Both the position numbers and the translations under genes were made by a program. DNA of 64,000 nt from Erythrobacter insulae. GTDB lineage: Bacteria; Pseudomonadota; Alphaproteobacteria; Sphingomonadales; Sphingomonadaceae. The notes below the pieces were generated by a model, which was given only the letters and a program-made list of their open reading frames with translations, was not told the origin of the DNA and ran no database searches. Below are positions 1 to 7,362 of the stretch, piece by piece. Every line of letters begins with the position of its first letter. Within the stretch, counting starts at the first letter, position 1. The stretch spans positions 124,001 through 188,000 of the forward strand of contig NZ_VHJK01000001.1 of NCBI RefSeq assembly GCF_007004095.1, in the 5' to 3' direction.

Positions 1-170
1 TGCATCATTCCTCGGGCCACAATTACGGGTTCTATTTCACGTGGTGGGACAAGATGATGGGCACCGAACATCCGCGTTACAAAGAAGAGTTTCGTAAGAA
101 CGCAAAGCCGCTGATCATGTTTGGTCGTCCGGTTGCATCTGCAGATACAGCCGCCCGCGAAAACGCGTAA
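1..170 (+). CDS. Sterol desaturase/fatty acid hydroxylase family protein (3' end only)
   Basis: Only the last 55 codons lie in the window, read in the frame that begins at base 3 and stopping with TAA at 168-170. The fragment opens with HHSSGHNYG followed by a WWDKMMGTEHP segment. A His-His pair with a downstream NYG and a W-D-x-x-x-GT motif is the usual last histidine box and C-terminus of the membrane-bound diiron fatty acid hydroxylase/sterol desaturase superfamily. The substrate cannot be inferred from this fragment; carotenoid, sterol and lipid hydroxylases all share the motif. A strong hairpin follows about 50 bases downstream. Confidence 0.75.
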   Translation, partial: HHSSGHNYGFYFTWWDKMMGTEHPRYKEEFRKNAKPLIMFGRPVASADTAARENA

Positions 171-220
171 CTTCGATCACCAGTCCCCAGCGGCCCGCGC
201 ACTCCTCGCGCAGGTCAAGC

Positions 221-264
221 GGCAGTCTTGATGATGCCCTCCACAGGCGCATCATGAGACTGCC
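221..264. terminator. Large inverted repeat, probable terminator of the desaturase gene
   Basis: GGCAGTCT...GATGATGC pairs with GCATCATG-AGACTGCC, giving a stem of about 16 bp with one bulge and a loop of about 11 bases. It lies 51 bases after the stop codon and is followed by a weakly T-rich stretch (GCATTTGCTTT). The strength of the stem supports a terminator; the lack of a clean U-run leaves Rho-independent function uncertain. Confidence 0.5.
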
Positions 265-357
265 GCATTTGCTTTACACGGCGGGGTATATCGTGCTGAA
301 GGGATCCGGATGGCGCGCCGCGCTATGGTGGCATTATTTTAGCGGAGAACCACGCGG

Positions 358-900
358 GTGACGAAAATTCTCGGACTTTTGCGTCACGCCAAATCCGATT
401 GGGATGACACCGCGCAGCGCGATTTTGACCGGACTCTGAATGATCGCGGGCGGCTTGGCGCGGAAACGATTGGCAATCACATCCGCGAGCACGGCATCGC
501 CTGGGACATGCTCATCGCCAGCCCAGCCGCACGGGTCGTCGCCACGTTGGACGGTGCCCTGCCCGAGCTCGAAGCAATTTTTGACAAACGGCTTTACCTT
601 GCAAGCTCGGACACAATCCTCGAAACGGTTGAGGCGCATGCAATGGCCCGCGATGAAGAGCCGGACACGGTCCTGATCGCAGCGCACAATCCCGGACTAC
701 AAGAAGTGCTGCTGGATCTGGTTTCTCCAGCGCGTGAGAATGACCTTTTCAAAGAGGCATCGGTCAAATTTCCAACCGCCACTTTTGCAGTTTTGAAATG
801 CGACATCGAAAGCTGGGCTGATTTGAAAAATTATTGCGCGACACTGGTCCATTTCGCCCGTCCGCGCGACCTCAACCCTGATCTGGGTCCGCAGTTTTAA
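358..900 (+). CDS. SixA-type histidine phosphatase family protein
   Basis: This 180-aa protein starts at GTG 358 after an AGCGGAGA element. It carries the phosphatase RHA motif at residues 9-11 (LLRHAKSDW), where His10 would be the phospho-acceptor, an ASPAAR segment near 54-59 and an AHNPG motif at 109-113 with the second catalytic His110. The order and spacing fit the SixA-like branch of the histidine phosphatase superfamily, whose E. coli member removes phosphate from histidine phosphotransfer domains. The physiological substrate is unknown here, and a phosphoprotein or small-molecule phosphatase role is equally possible. Its stop overlaps the convergent soxR stop by four bases. Confidence 0.8.
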   Translation: MTKILGLLRHAKSDWDDTAQRDFDRTLNDRGRLGAETIGNHIREHGIAWDMLIASPAARVVATLDGALPELEAIFDKRLYLASSDTILETVEAHAMARDEEPDTVLIAAHNPGLQEVLLDLVSPARENDLFKEASVKFPTATFAVLKCDIESWADLKNYCATLVHFARPRDLNPDLGPQF

Positions 901-1352
901 TCCAGGATAAGCTGACGGGGACCGGGGCCTTTAGCGGCCAAATGGTCATTATCGTTATAGATTGCGCATGTCTTCAGGCTTAAACAGCCGCAGCCAATGC
1001 ATCCGTCCAAAGCGTCGCGGGTCCGCTGTAATTCCGCTATCTTGGCATCCAGCACACCCCGGATGCCCTTGCTAATGCTTTGCCAATCGCGCGCGGTGGG
1101 CGTGCGCCCATGGGGCAGCTTGGCAAATTCGGCTTCAATCTCGCCAAGCGTCAGGCCAAGCTGCTGAGCGATACGGATAAAGCTGACGCGGCGGATATCG
1201 GAGCGCAAAAAGCGGCGTTGATTGCCGCCCGTGCGCACCGGCTCGACCAGTTTCTTGTCTTCGTAAAACCGGATTGCCGACACCGAAAGGCCAGTGCGCC
1301 GCGCCATTTCACCAATGGCGATCAGATCGGTTTTTCGCAGCGTTTTGGCCAT
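897..1352 (-). CDS. soxR: Redox-sensitive MerR-family activator SoxR
   Basis: This is a 151-aa MerR-type regulator. An N-terminal winged helix (LIAIGEMARRTGLSVSAIRFYE, residues 10-31) is followed by the dimerisation helix and the cluster-binding motif C118-X2-C121-X-C123-X5-C129, diagnostic of SoxR and its [2Fe-2S] cluster. Oxidation of the cluster switches the protein to an activator by untwisting a promoter with a 19-bp spacer. I chose ATG 1352 over the upstream TTG at 1373 because AGGAG lies 8 bases before it. The gene is divergent from a VOC gene, with a SoxR-type promoter between them; in many non-enteric bacteria SoxR controls a few oxidoreductase or detoxification genes directly. Confidence 0.93.
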   Translation of the reverse strand: MAKTLRKTDLIAIGEMARRTGLSVSAIRFYEDKKLVEPVRTGGNQRRFLRSDIRRVSFIRIAQQLGLTLGEIEAEFAKLPHGRTPTARDWQSISKGIRGVLDAKIAELQRTRDALDGCIGCGCLSLKTCAIYNDNDHLAAKGPGPRQLILD

Positions 1353-1376
1353 CGCAATTCTCCTGAAAATCAACTC

Positions 1377-1407
1377 TTGACCTCAAGTTAGGTTGAGATT
1401 GCATACT
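1377..1407 (+). promoter_or_regulatory. SoxR-type operator/promoter for the VOC gene
   Basis: TTGACC (1377-1382) and CATACT (1402-1407) are separated by exactly 19 bp, the elongated spacer typical of MerR-family targets. The spacer region holds CCTCAAGTTAGGTTGAG (1381-1397), whose left ten bases match the E. coli soxS box CCTCAAGTTAACTTGAGG. It sits between the divergent soxR start (1352) and VOC start (1455), so it could also mediate soxR autoregulation. Binding is inferred, not shown. Confidence 0.75.
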
Positions 1408-1454
1408 TCTCAAGTCTGCTGATTCGGATCAGCTTTTGTGAAGGAAACAGAACG

Positions 1455-1847
1455 ATGCCCACAGGCACTCTCGAACACGCCAATATCTCCGTAACCCAGC
1501 CCGAACGCAGCGCGGAGTTGTTCAAACAAATGCTGGGCTGGGAAGAACGCTGGCGCGGGCCAAGCCAGAAATACGGTTGGAGCCTGCATGTCGGCGATCC
1601 CGGCAACGGGCAGACATACCTTGCGCTTTACACCGGTGATCACGTGACCGGCGATTTTTCCAAAGGCCGGCCTCTCAACCATGTTGCCTTTGTTGTTGAT
1701 GATCTGGACGCGGCCGAAATGGTGGTCACCGCCGCTGGCCTCAAACCGTTCGGCCATGATCATTATGACCCTGGCAGGCGGTTCTATTTCTTTGACTGGG
1801 ACGGGATCGAATTCGAAGTCGTCAGCTATGATGAGGCGGCATCATGA
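1455..1847 (+). CDS. VOC-family (glyoxalase/dioxygenase fold) protein
   Basis: The 130-aa product has two paired beta-alpha-beta-beta-beta modules of the vicinal oxygen chelate fold: LEHANISVTQPERSAELFK at the start, with metal-ligand candidate His8, then PLNHVAFVVDDLDAAE in the middle and FYFFDWDGIEFEVVSY with a ligand-like Glu at the end. The family includes glyoxalase I, extradiol dioxygenases and antibiotic-binding proteins; the substrate here is unknown. A GAAGGAAA ribosome site precedes ATG 1455. The gene lies directly behind the SoxR-type promoter, so a role in coping with redox-active compounds or their electrophilic products is a reasonable inference. Confidence 0.8.
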   Translation: MPTGTLEHANISVTQPERSAELFKQMLGWEERWRGPSQKYGWSLHVGDPGNGQTYLALYTGDHVTGDFSKGRPLNHVAFVVDDLDAAEMVVTAAGLKPFGHDHYDPGRRFYFFDWDGIEFEVVSYDEAAS

Positions 1848-1911
1848 ACGAAATTATGCCCCGCGAACCGATGTTTCCCGCAAGGGCAAACCGCACCCGG
1901 CCAAAGCGGCC

Positions 1912-2541
1912 CTACAGCAGGTTTTTCTGCGTCGCCTTGCCTTTTACCCAAGGCTGGTCGGTACAGTTTATCGTCAACTCGCCCGCCCAAGCGACGCACA
2001 GCGCCCGTGCATCTTCGGGCGAGCCGGAAACCCAACCGGCATAATCGTCAGACTTTAGCAGCACCGGCATTCGGCTGTGCACGTCCTGCGCCGCCGATCC
2101 GGCGCTGTCGGTCATAACCATGGAATAACACAGGCCAAACTCATCGCTTTCCCGCCACACGCCTGCGCACGCAAACAGTTCTGCATCAGGCCGTGAAATC
2201 CATGTACGGGTTTTGCTGCCTTTTGGCCCCTGCGCCTCTGCCCAGGCGGTGATCGGAATGAGACAGCGCCGCTCTTCAAAAGAATATCGCCAAAAGAAAC
2301 TGTCGAGTTTGTCCATGCGGCAATTGTTGACCGGCTTAGGCTTGAGCGGCTGGCCGCTTTTGCCTTTCATCACCAGCGGAAAGCCCCAAGTCATCTGTTT
2401 AAGCTCACCGCCTGTCACAACAAGACCCGGATAGCCGGGATACACCTCTTCACCGAAATTCGCACCGCCCAGCGCGTCTACCGCGTCAAACCACTGGGCG
2501 ACTTCGTCTTTGCCTTTGGTCATGCGGTAGAGGTTGCACAT
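1912..2541 (-). CDS. yedK: SOS response-associated peptidase, YedK/HMCES family
   Basis: The 209-aa protein begins MCN, exposing Cys2, which in this family forms a thiazolidine crosslink with abasic sites in single-stranded DNA. Other family landmarks are present: NNCRMDKLDSFFW, CLIPITAWAEAQG, FACAGVW and the DVHSRMP segment containing the conserved histidine. The length is normal for the bacterial SRAP domain. The protein shields AP sites at replication forks and protects them from breakage. It lies 12 bases upstream of ubiA on the same strand, probably by packing rather than function. The 64 bases between the VOC gene and this gene show nothing convincing. Confidence 0.92.
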   Translation of the reverse strand: MCNLYRMTKGKDEVAQWFDAVDALGGANFGEEVYPGYPGLVVTGGELKQMTWGFPLVMKGKSGQPLKPKPVNNCRMDKLDSFFWRYSFEERRCLIPITAWAEAQGPKGSKTRTWISRPDAELFACAGVWRESDEFGLCYSMVMTDSAGSAAQDVHSRMPVLLKSDDYAGWVSGSPEDARALCVAWAGELTINCTDQPWVKGKATQKNLL

Positions 2542-2553
2542 CAGGCCCGGTCC

Positions 2554-3456
2554 TCACGCATTGCCAACCACAAAACACGCCGCCGCCATCAGCGCGCCGG
2601 CCCATCGGTTGGACCGGAACCGGGCAAGCGGATTGGCGGGATCTTCTGCATCAAGCGTGGAAACCTGCCACAGCAAATGCAGCGCCGCAGGCACAAGCGC
2701 GGCAAGCGCCAGCCAATCTGGCCGGTACAGCCATATGCCCAGCCCCCACAGCCCGATCGTGGCCGCATAAAACGCGCCCACACCTGCGTGAACTTTATCA
2801 CCCATCCGCAGCGCCGAGGATTTGATCCCGACCAGCGCATCGTCCTCTCGGTCTTGCAAGGCATAGATCGTATCAAAACCGATCACCCAGCAGATGCAGC
2901 CCGCATAGATACAGGCAAGCACATCCCAATTGTCCCAGCGCAGCTGTGTCCACCCGACCAGCACACCCCAGTTAAACACCATGCCAAGCCACGCCTGAGG
3001 CCACCATGTAATGCGCTTCATAAACGGATAGGCGGCGACAAGAGCAAGGCTCGCGAGCGCCACGATCTGAGCCTCCAGCCGCAATTGCAGCAGCACGATC
3101 AAACCAATCAGGCACAGAACAAACAGCCATCCCCATGCGAGCTTTTTCGATACTCTACCGCTGGCAACAGGGCGCGCGGCCGTACGCGCGACTTTTTTAT
3201 CGAGGTCGGCATCCACGATATCGTTGTAGACGCACCCTGCCCCCCGCATCGCTATCGCGCCGAGCAATAGCCAGCCCAGCAGCGGCAGCTGCCAACCAGC
3301 CCCTGTCAGCCAGACGCCGAAGACGCAGGGCCAAAATAGCAGCCACCAGCCGATTGGCCGGTCAAACCGCGCCAGCTGCGCAAGATCGCGCGGCAATTGC
3401 GGCAGGCGTTCTACAATCCCGCGATGTTCGCTGTCTGGGACGACTTGGTCATTCAT
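2554..3456 (-). CDS. ubiA: 4-hydroxybenzoate polyprenyltransferase (ubiquinone synthesis)
   Basis: This integral membrane protein of 300 aa has the two Asp-rich prenyl-diphosphate/Mg sites of the UbiA family: NDIVDADLD at residues 78-86 and DTIYALQDREDD at 195-206. Hydrophobic segments throughout fit about nine transmembrane helices. It attaches the polyprenyl chain to 4-hydroxybenzoate in the inner membrane, committing it to ubiquinone. GGGAG lies 7 bases before ATG 3456. It is divergent from rsmE-gshA, an arrangement common in related bacteria. UbiA relatives also include heme O synthase, but that enzyme is encoded separately at 33.7-34.6 kb, which supports the ubiquinone assignment. Confidence 0.93.
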   Translation of the reverse strand: MNDQVVPDSEHRGIVERLPQLPRDLAQLARFDRPIGWWLLFWPCVFGVWLTGAGWQLPLLGWLLLGAIAMRGAGCVYNDIVDADLDKKVARTAARPVASGRVSKKLAWGWLFVLCLIGLIVLLQLRLEAQIVALASLALVAAYPFMKRITWWPQAWLGMVFNWGVLVGWTQLRWDNWDVLACIYAGCICWVIGFDTIYALQDREDDALVGIKSSALRMGDKVHAGVGAFYAATIGLWGLGIWLYRPDWLALAALVPAALHLLWQVSTLDAEDPANPLARFRSNRWAGALMAAACFVVGNA

Positions 3457-3495
3457 GACTTGCTCCCTAGCGCCCCCTCGGCCTAGTGAAAAGCC

Positions 3496-4251
3496 ATGCC
3501 CGCCACTCCATCATGGCCCCCGCGCAGCGCACCGCGGCTTTTCGTCGAGGATGCACTTTGTGAAGGACAAGTTCTGACACTGGACGGTCCGCGCGCGCAT
3601 TATCTGGGCAAGGTCATGCGGGTGCGCGAAGGTGACGCGATCATTTTGTGCGACGACAAGACCGGCGAATGGGCCGCGCGTGTGGGTCAGGTGGATAAAC
3701 GCCGCGTCGATGTTACCGTGGCCGAACGGCTGCGACCTCGCGAAAGTGTGCCTGATCTGTGGCTATGTCCTGCGCTGCTTAAAAAAGATCGCTTCGATAT
3801 GGTGCTGGAAAAATCAACAGAACTTGGCGTCGGCCGGATCGCTCCGGTGCTGACCCGGCGATGCGTGGCGGACAAACTGAATATGGACCGGGCCCGCACA
3901 CTCACGATTGAAGCCGCAGAGCAATGCGCGCGCACCGCGCTGCCTGAACTTTGCGAACCGGCAAAACTGGATGCTCTGCTGCGCGAATGGCCGAGCGAGC
4001 GCGCTTTATTCTTTGCCGATGAAATGGGCGGTGATCCGGTGGCGGATGCGTTTTGTGACCATGAAGGCCCCGCAGCGATCCTGATCGGGCCTGAGGGCGG
4101 TTTTGACGATGCAGAACGCGAGGCGATCAAAGCCCATCCATCGGCGCGCGCCGTATCGCTGGGCCCGCGCATCCTGCGCGGCGAAACAGCGGCGATTGCG
4201 GCGCTTTCTGTATGGATGGCCAAGGCCGGCGACTGGCTTGACCAGGAATGA
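3496..4251 (+). CDS. rsmE: 16S rRNA m3U1498 methyltransferase RsmE
   Basis: The 251-aa protein has an N-terminal PUA-like RNA-binding domain (about residues 13-80) followed by a SPOUT methyltransferase domain. The knot signatures are visible: FDMVLEKSTELGV near 100-112, ILIGPEGGFDDAE at 195-207 and SLGPRILRGETAA at 221-233. RsmE methylates N3 of U1498 in helix 44 of 16S rRNA using SAM. It precedes gshA by 83 bases and may be co-transcribed with it. The ribosome site before ATG 3496 is weak, so a slightly internal start cannot be excluded. Confidence 0.92.
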   Translation: MPATPSWPPRSAPRLFVEDALCEGQVLTLDGPRAHYLGKVMRVREGDAIILCDDKTGEWAARVGQVDKRRVDVTVAERLRPRESVPDLWLCPALLKKDRFDMVLEKSTELGVGRIAPVLTRRCVADKLNMDRARTLTIEAAEQCARTALPELCEPAKLDALLREWPSERALFFADEMGGDPVADAFCDHEGPAAILIGPEGGFDDAEREAIKAHPSARAVSLGPRILRGETAAIAALSVWMAKAGDWLDQE

Positions 4252-4334
4252 TTTCGTCGATCAAAGGTCAGATTACGCTTCCCACATCCCACCCCGTTTT
4301 CTAGGGCGACTTTTAAGTTAGAGAGGTGCCCCCG

Positions 4335-5708
4335 ATGAGCACAAGAGAAGTATCCGACGGCAATGAACCCGTAATCGAAGGCATCGAGCAGCTCGTTGCC
4401 CCCATGATTGGCGGCGAAAAACCCGAATCCGATTGGCGCATCGGCACAGAGCACGAAAAGTTCGTCTATAAACGCGAAGACCGCCATGCGCCGTCGTATG
4501 ACGAGCCAGACGGCATTCGTGATATTCTCGTCGAAATGCAGGAATATGGCTGGCAGCCGGTCGAAGAGAACGGCAACATCATCGCCCTGAAAGGCGCGGA
4601 TGGCGCGATCAGCCTTGAACCGGCTGGTCAGCTTGAATTGTCAGGTGCCCCGCTTGAAAACCTGCACCAGACCTGCGCAGAAACGGGCCGCCATCTCGAG
4701 CAGGTAAAGACCATCGGTGAACGCTGCGGGGTCGGCTATCTTGGATTGGGCATGTGGCCTGACAAGACGCGCGAAGAGCTGCCGATTATGCCTAAAGGGC
4801 GGTATGGCATTATGCTCAAACATATGCCGAAGGTCGGCAATTTGGGCCTTGATATGATGCTGCGCACCTGCACCATTCAGGTCAATCTGGATTATTCATC
4901 CGAAGCCGACATGGTGAAGAAATTCCGCGTTGGCCTCGCGCTGCAACCGCTCGCGACTGCGTTGTTTGCAAACTCCCCGTTTACCGAGGGCAAACCCAAC
5001 GGTTACCTATCCTATCGCAGCCATATCTGGTCGGACACCGATCCGCATCGCACCGGAATGCTGCCATTTGTATTCGAGGACGGCTTTGGATACGAACGCT
5101 GGGCCGAATACATGCTCGATGTGCCGATGTATTTCGTGTTTCGCGATGGCAAATATATTGATGCGGCGGGCTTGAGCTTTCGCGATTTTATGGACGGCAA
5201 TCTTTCTGTACTGCCGGGCGAGCGGCCAACCTCCAGTGATTGGTGGGATCACCTTTCGACTGCTTTTCCCGAAGTGCGTCTGAAAAGTTTCCTCGAAATG
5301 CGCGGGGCAGATGGTGGCCCGTGGAGCCGCATTTGCGCCCTGCCGGCATTTTGGGTCGGCTTATTGTATGATCAAGGCGCGCTGGATGCCGCATGGAACC
5401 TGGTCAAAGACTGGTCGATGGAAGAGCGCGAACGGCTCCGCAATGAAGTGCCACGTCTGGCGCTCGACACGAAACTGCCCGGCGGTAAAGGCACGATGCA
5501 GGATCTTGGCCGCGAAGTCTTGGCCATCGCCCACAAAGGGCTTGCCGCCAGAGCGCGCCTGAACGCCAGCGGCGACAATGAAACCGGCTATCTCGAAACG
5601 CTCGACGAAATCGTCAGCACCGGCAAAGTACCGGCGCAGCGCCTGTTAGACGCATATCATGGCGAATGGGGCGGCGATGTAACGCGGGTCTACAAATATT
5701 CGTTTTAG
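4335..5708 (+). CDS. gshA: Glutamate-cysteine ligase (glutathione synthesis)
   Basis: The 457-aa protein belongs to the plant/alphaproteobacterial GCS2-type glutamate-cysteine ligase group. Family landmarks include WRIGTEHEKFVY near the N-terminus, ISLEPAGQLELSGAPLENLH, the MLRTCTIQVNLDY segment and SLSFRDFMDG. It makes gamma-glutamylcysteine from glutamate, cysteine and ATP, the first step of glutathione synthesis in the cytoplasm. ATG 4335 was preferred to GTG 4326 because GAGAGG at 4321-4326 lies 8 bases before it. The glutathione synthetase gene gshB is not in the window. Confidence 0.93.
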   Translation: MSTREVSDGNEPVIEGIEQLVAPMIGGEKPESDWRIGTEHEKFVYKREDRHAPSYDEPDGIRDILVEMQEYGWQPVEENGNIIALKGADGAISLEPAGQLELSGAPLENLHQTCAETGRHLEQVKTIGERCGVGYLGLGMWPDKTREELPIMPKGRYGIMLKHMPKVGNLGLDMMLRTCTIQVNLDYSSEADMVKKFRVGLALQPLATALFANSPFTEGKPNGYLSYRSHIWSDTDPHRTGMLPFVFEDGFGYERWAEYMLDVPMYFVFRDGKYIDAAGLSFRDFMDGNLSVLPGERPTSSDWWDHLSTAFPEVRLKSFLEMRGADGGPWSRICALPAFWVGLLYDQGALDAAWNLVKDWSMEERERLRNEVPRLALDTKLPGGKGTMQDLGREVLAIAHKGLAARARLNASGDNETGYLETLDEIVSTGKVPAQRLLDAYHGEWGGDVTRVYKYSF

Positions 5709-5729
5709 GTCTGTTTGTCAGGGGGAAAA

Positions 5730-7043
5730 GTGAAGATCAAATTTCTTGCGGTAGTTCTATCCGCGCTATTTGTTTGCACTCTCCCCCCGGCTGCCTCGGC
5801 GCAGACACTTGCCGAGATTGAAGCCAAATTCGCAGCCGACGCAGCCCAGCACCGGCGCGATCTGGATGATCTTTATTCGCTGCGCGGCCTTTCGTCACCC
5901 AAGATGGAAGACCCTACGGTTCAGGACATAGCGAAGTATCTGGCGACACAGCGCGCTGATAACAGCCCCGGCTATCCCGCAGGCACAGCGGTTCTGTTCT
6001 ATGCGCATAAGGGGGACCGTCTGGCGATCTATCTGATGGATACCTCGGGTATACTGGCACACCATATCTCCGCGGTTTCTCAGCTTGATCTGCGCGATGC
6101 CGCAGGGATGTACCGGCTCGAAATGGATGTGGACGGGATTGATCGAAGCCGCGCGCCGGTCTGGCAAGGCGAGGACATCCCAGCACCAACCTTCAAAATC
6201 TCGACCAGCGAGCATGATTGGGAAAGCCAAATTTCCGATATCCTGCTGCCCCAACCGATCCGCGCAAAATTGCGCGATGTCCGGCATCTGGTGGTCGTGG
6301 CCAATGGTGTGATCGCAACCAATCCGTTCGCGGCCTTTCCCCTGAACGGTGACGAACTGCTCATCGACAGGATGAGTGTTACGGTATCGGCTGGGCTGTT
6401 CGATCTGGACCAGATGATCCGGCCCTGGGGCGGTCTGAAGGAATATAATGATATCTTGCTGGTTGGTGATCCGTTGGTTCCGGCCACACCTGATTGGAGC
6501 GTGCCTCGCCTGCCCGGCGCAGTGAAGGAGACACAGCTCCTCGCCAGCCGCACCAATACCAAAGCACTGATCGGTGAATACGCAACCAAGGTGGCGGTGG
6601 TGGACCGTATGGAAAGCGCACGGATGCTCTATTTCGCGGCGCATGGCCTGTCCGATCCGCGCGCGCCGTTGACAGGCGGGTTTTTGATGCTGTCCGGCCC
6701 CACTCCCGATGCCGCATTCTTGACCGCAGGCGAAGTCCAGAGGATGGATTTGAGCGCCAGCATCGCTGTGCTGAGCGCGTGTCAGAGCGGCCTTGGTATG
6801 GAGCATGATGGAGGCGTGATCGGGCTGGCCCGTTCATTCCAGAAAGCGGGCGTACCGCGTGTGGTGATGAGCCTTTGGAGTGTCAGCGACGAGGCGACCG
6901 TTTATCTGATGGACCGGTTCCAACTTGCCGCGATGGTACATATGCCCGCCGAAGCCCTGCGCCTCGCCATGCTGGACACGCGCAAAAAATATCCCGATCC
7001 CGCGTTGTGGGCGCCGTTCACACTGTTCGGGACTCCTCGGTAG
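5730..7043 (+). CDS. Exported CHAT-domain (caspase-like) protein
   Basis: About 437 aa, starting at GTG 5730 behind AGGGGGAAAA; TTG 5715 is a less likely alternative. An N-terminal signal peptide (KIKFLAVVLSALFVCTLP) is followed by a probable ASA-Q cleavage site at residues 22-25. The C-terminal half is a CHAT domain with the catalytic pair in place: His305 in YFAAHG and Cys351 in LSACQSG, preceded by LPGAVKE and followed by GGVIGLARSFQKAGV and VMSLWSVSD. CHAT proteins are cysteine proteases of clan CD. Bacterial examples usually carry TPR repeats, which I do not see here. Export to the periplasm is inferred. It sits between gshA and an ABM monooxygenase on the same strand, and its substrate is unknown. 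Confidence 0.85.
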   Translation: MKIKFLAVVLSALFVCTLPPAASAQTLAEIEAKFAADAAQHRRDLDDLYSLRGLSSPKMEDPTVQDIAKYLATQRADNSPGYPAGTAVLFYAHKGDRLAIYLMDTSGILAHHISAVSQLDLRDAAGMYRLEMDVDGIDRSRAPVWQGEDIPAPTFKISTSEHDWESQISDILLPQPIRAKLRDVRHLVVVANGVIATNPFAAFPLNGDELLIDRMSVTVSAGLFDLDQMIRPWGGLKEYNDILLVGDPLVPATPDWSVPRLPGAVKETQLLASRTNTKALIGEYATKVAVVDRMESARMLYFAAHGLSDPRAPLTGGFLMLSGPTPDAAFLTAGEVQRMDLSASIAVLSACQSGLGMEHDGGVIGLARSFQKAGVPRVVMSLWSVSDEATVYLMDRFQLAAMVHMPAEALRLAMLDTRKKYPDPALWAPFTLFGTPR

Positions 7044-7054
7044 GAGAGATAGTG

Positions 7055-7357
7055 ATGCTGATGGTAATTGGAAAAGCGACGCTGGGCGAGGCGGGCAAGG
7101 ATGCAGCCCTCGATGCTTTCAAAACCATGATCGAAGCCTCTCGCGCAGAACAAGGCTGCATTGATTATGCCTATGCGCTCGATGTGATTGATCCCTCGGT
7201 CATGCACATTACCGAAAAGTGGACGGATGAGGCCGCATTGGCCGAACATTTTCAAACCCCGCATATGGCGGCATTTCGATCGGCGCTGGGCGATCTCGAT
7301 GTGCAGATCATCGACGTGAAGAAATTCCGGACCGACGAAGGCGCGCCGCTTTTATAG
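7055..7357 (+). CDS. Antibiotic biosynthesis monooxygenase (ABM) domain protein
   Basis: The 100-aa product is a single ABM-fold domain: a first strand (MLMVIGKATL), the helix AALDAFKTMIEASRAEQGCIDY, the conserved DPSVMHITEKWTDEAALAEHFQTPHMAAF stretch and a last strand. ATG 7055 is preceded by TAGGAG with 8 bases of spacing, which fixes the start. The family includes YgiN-like quinol monooxygenases and heme-degrading enzymes, and most members are small dimers acting on quinone-like compounds or of unknown role. It follows the CHAT gene by 11 bases, so the two are probably co-transcribed. It is convergent with the next gene. Confidence 0.8.
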   Translation: MLMVIGKATLGEAGKDAALDAFKTMIEASRAEQGCIDYAYALDVIDPSVMHITEKWTDEAALAEHFQTPHMAAFRSALGDLDVQIIDVKKFRTDEGAPLL

Positions 7358-7362
7358 GCGCT

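Noticed and set aside
1844-2044. 66-codon frame overlapping the VOC stop by ATGA
   Set aside because: The ATGA overlap is tempting, but more than half of it lies antisense to yedK and the residues are basic and non-descript; no support as a gene.
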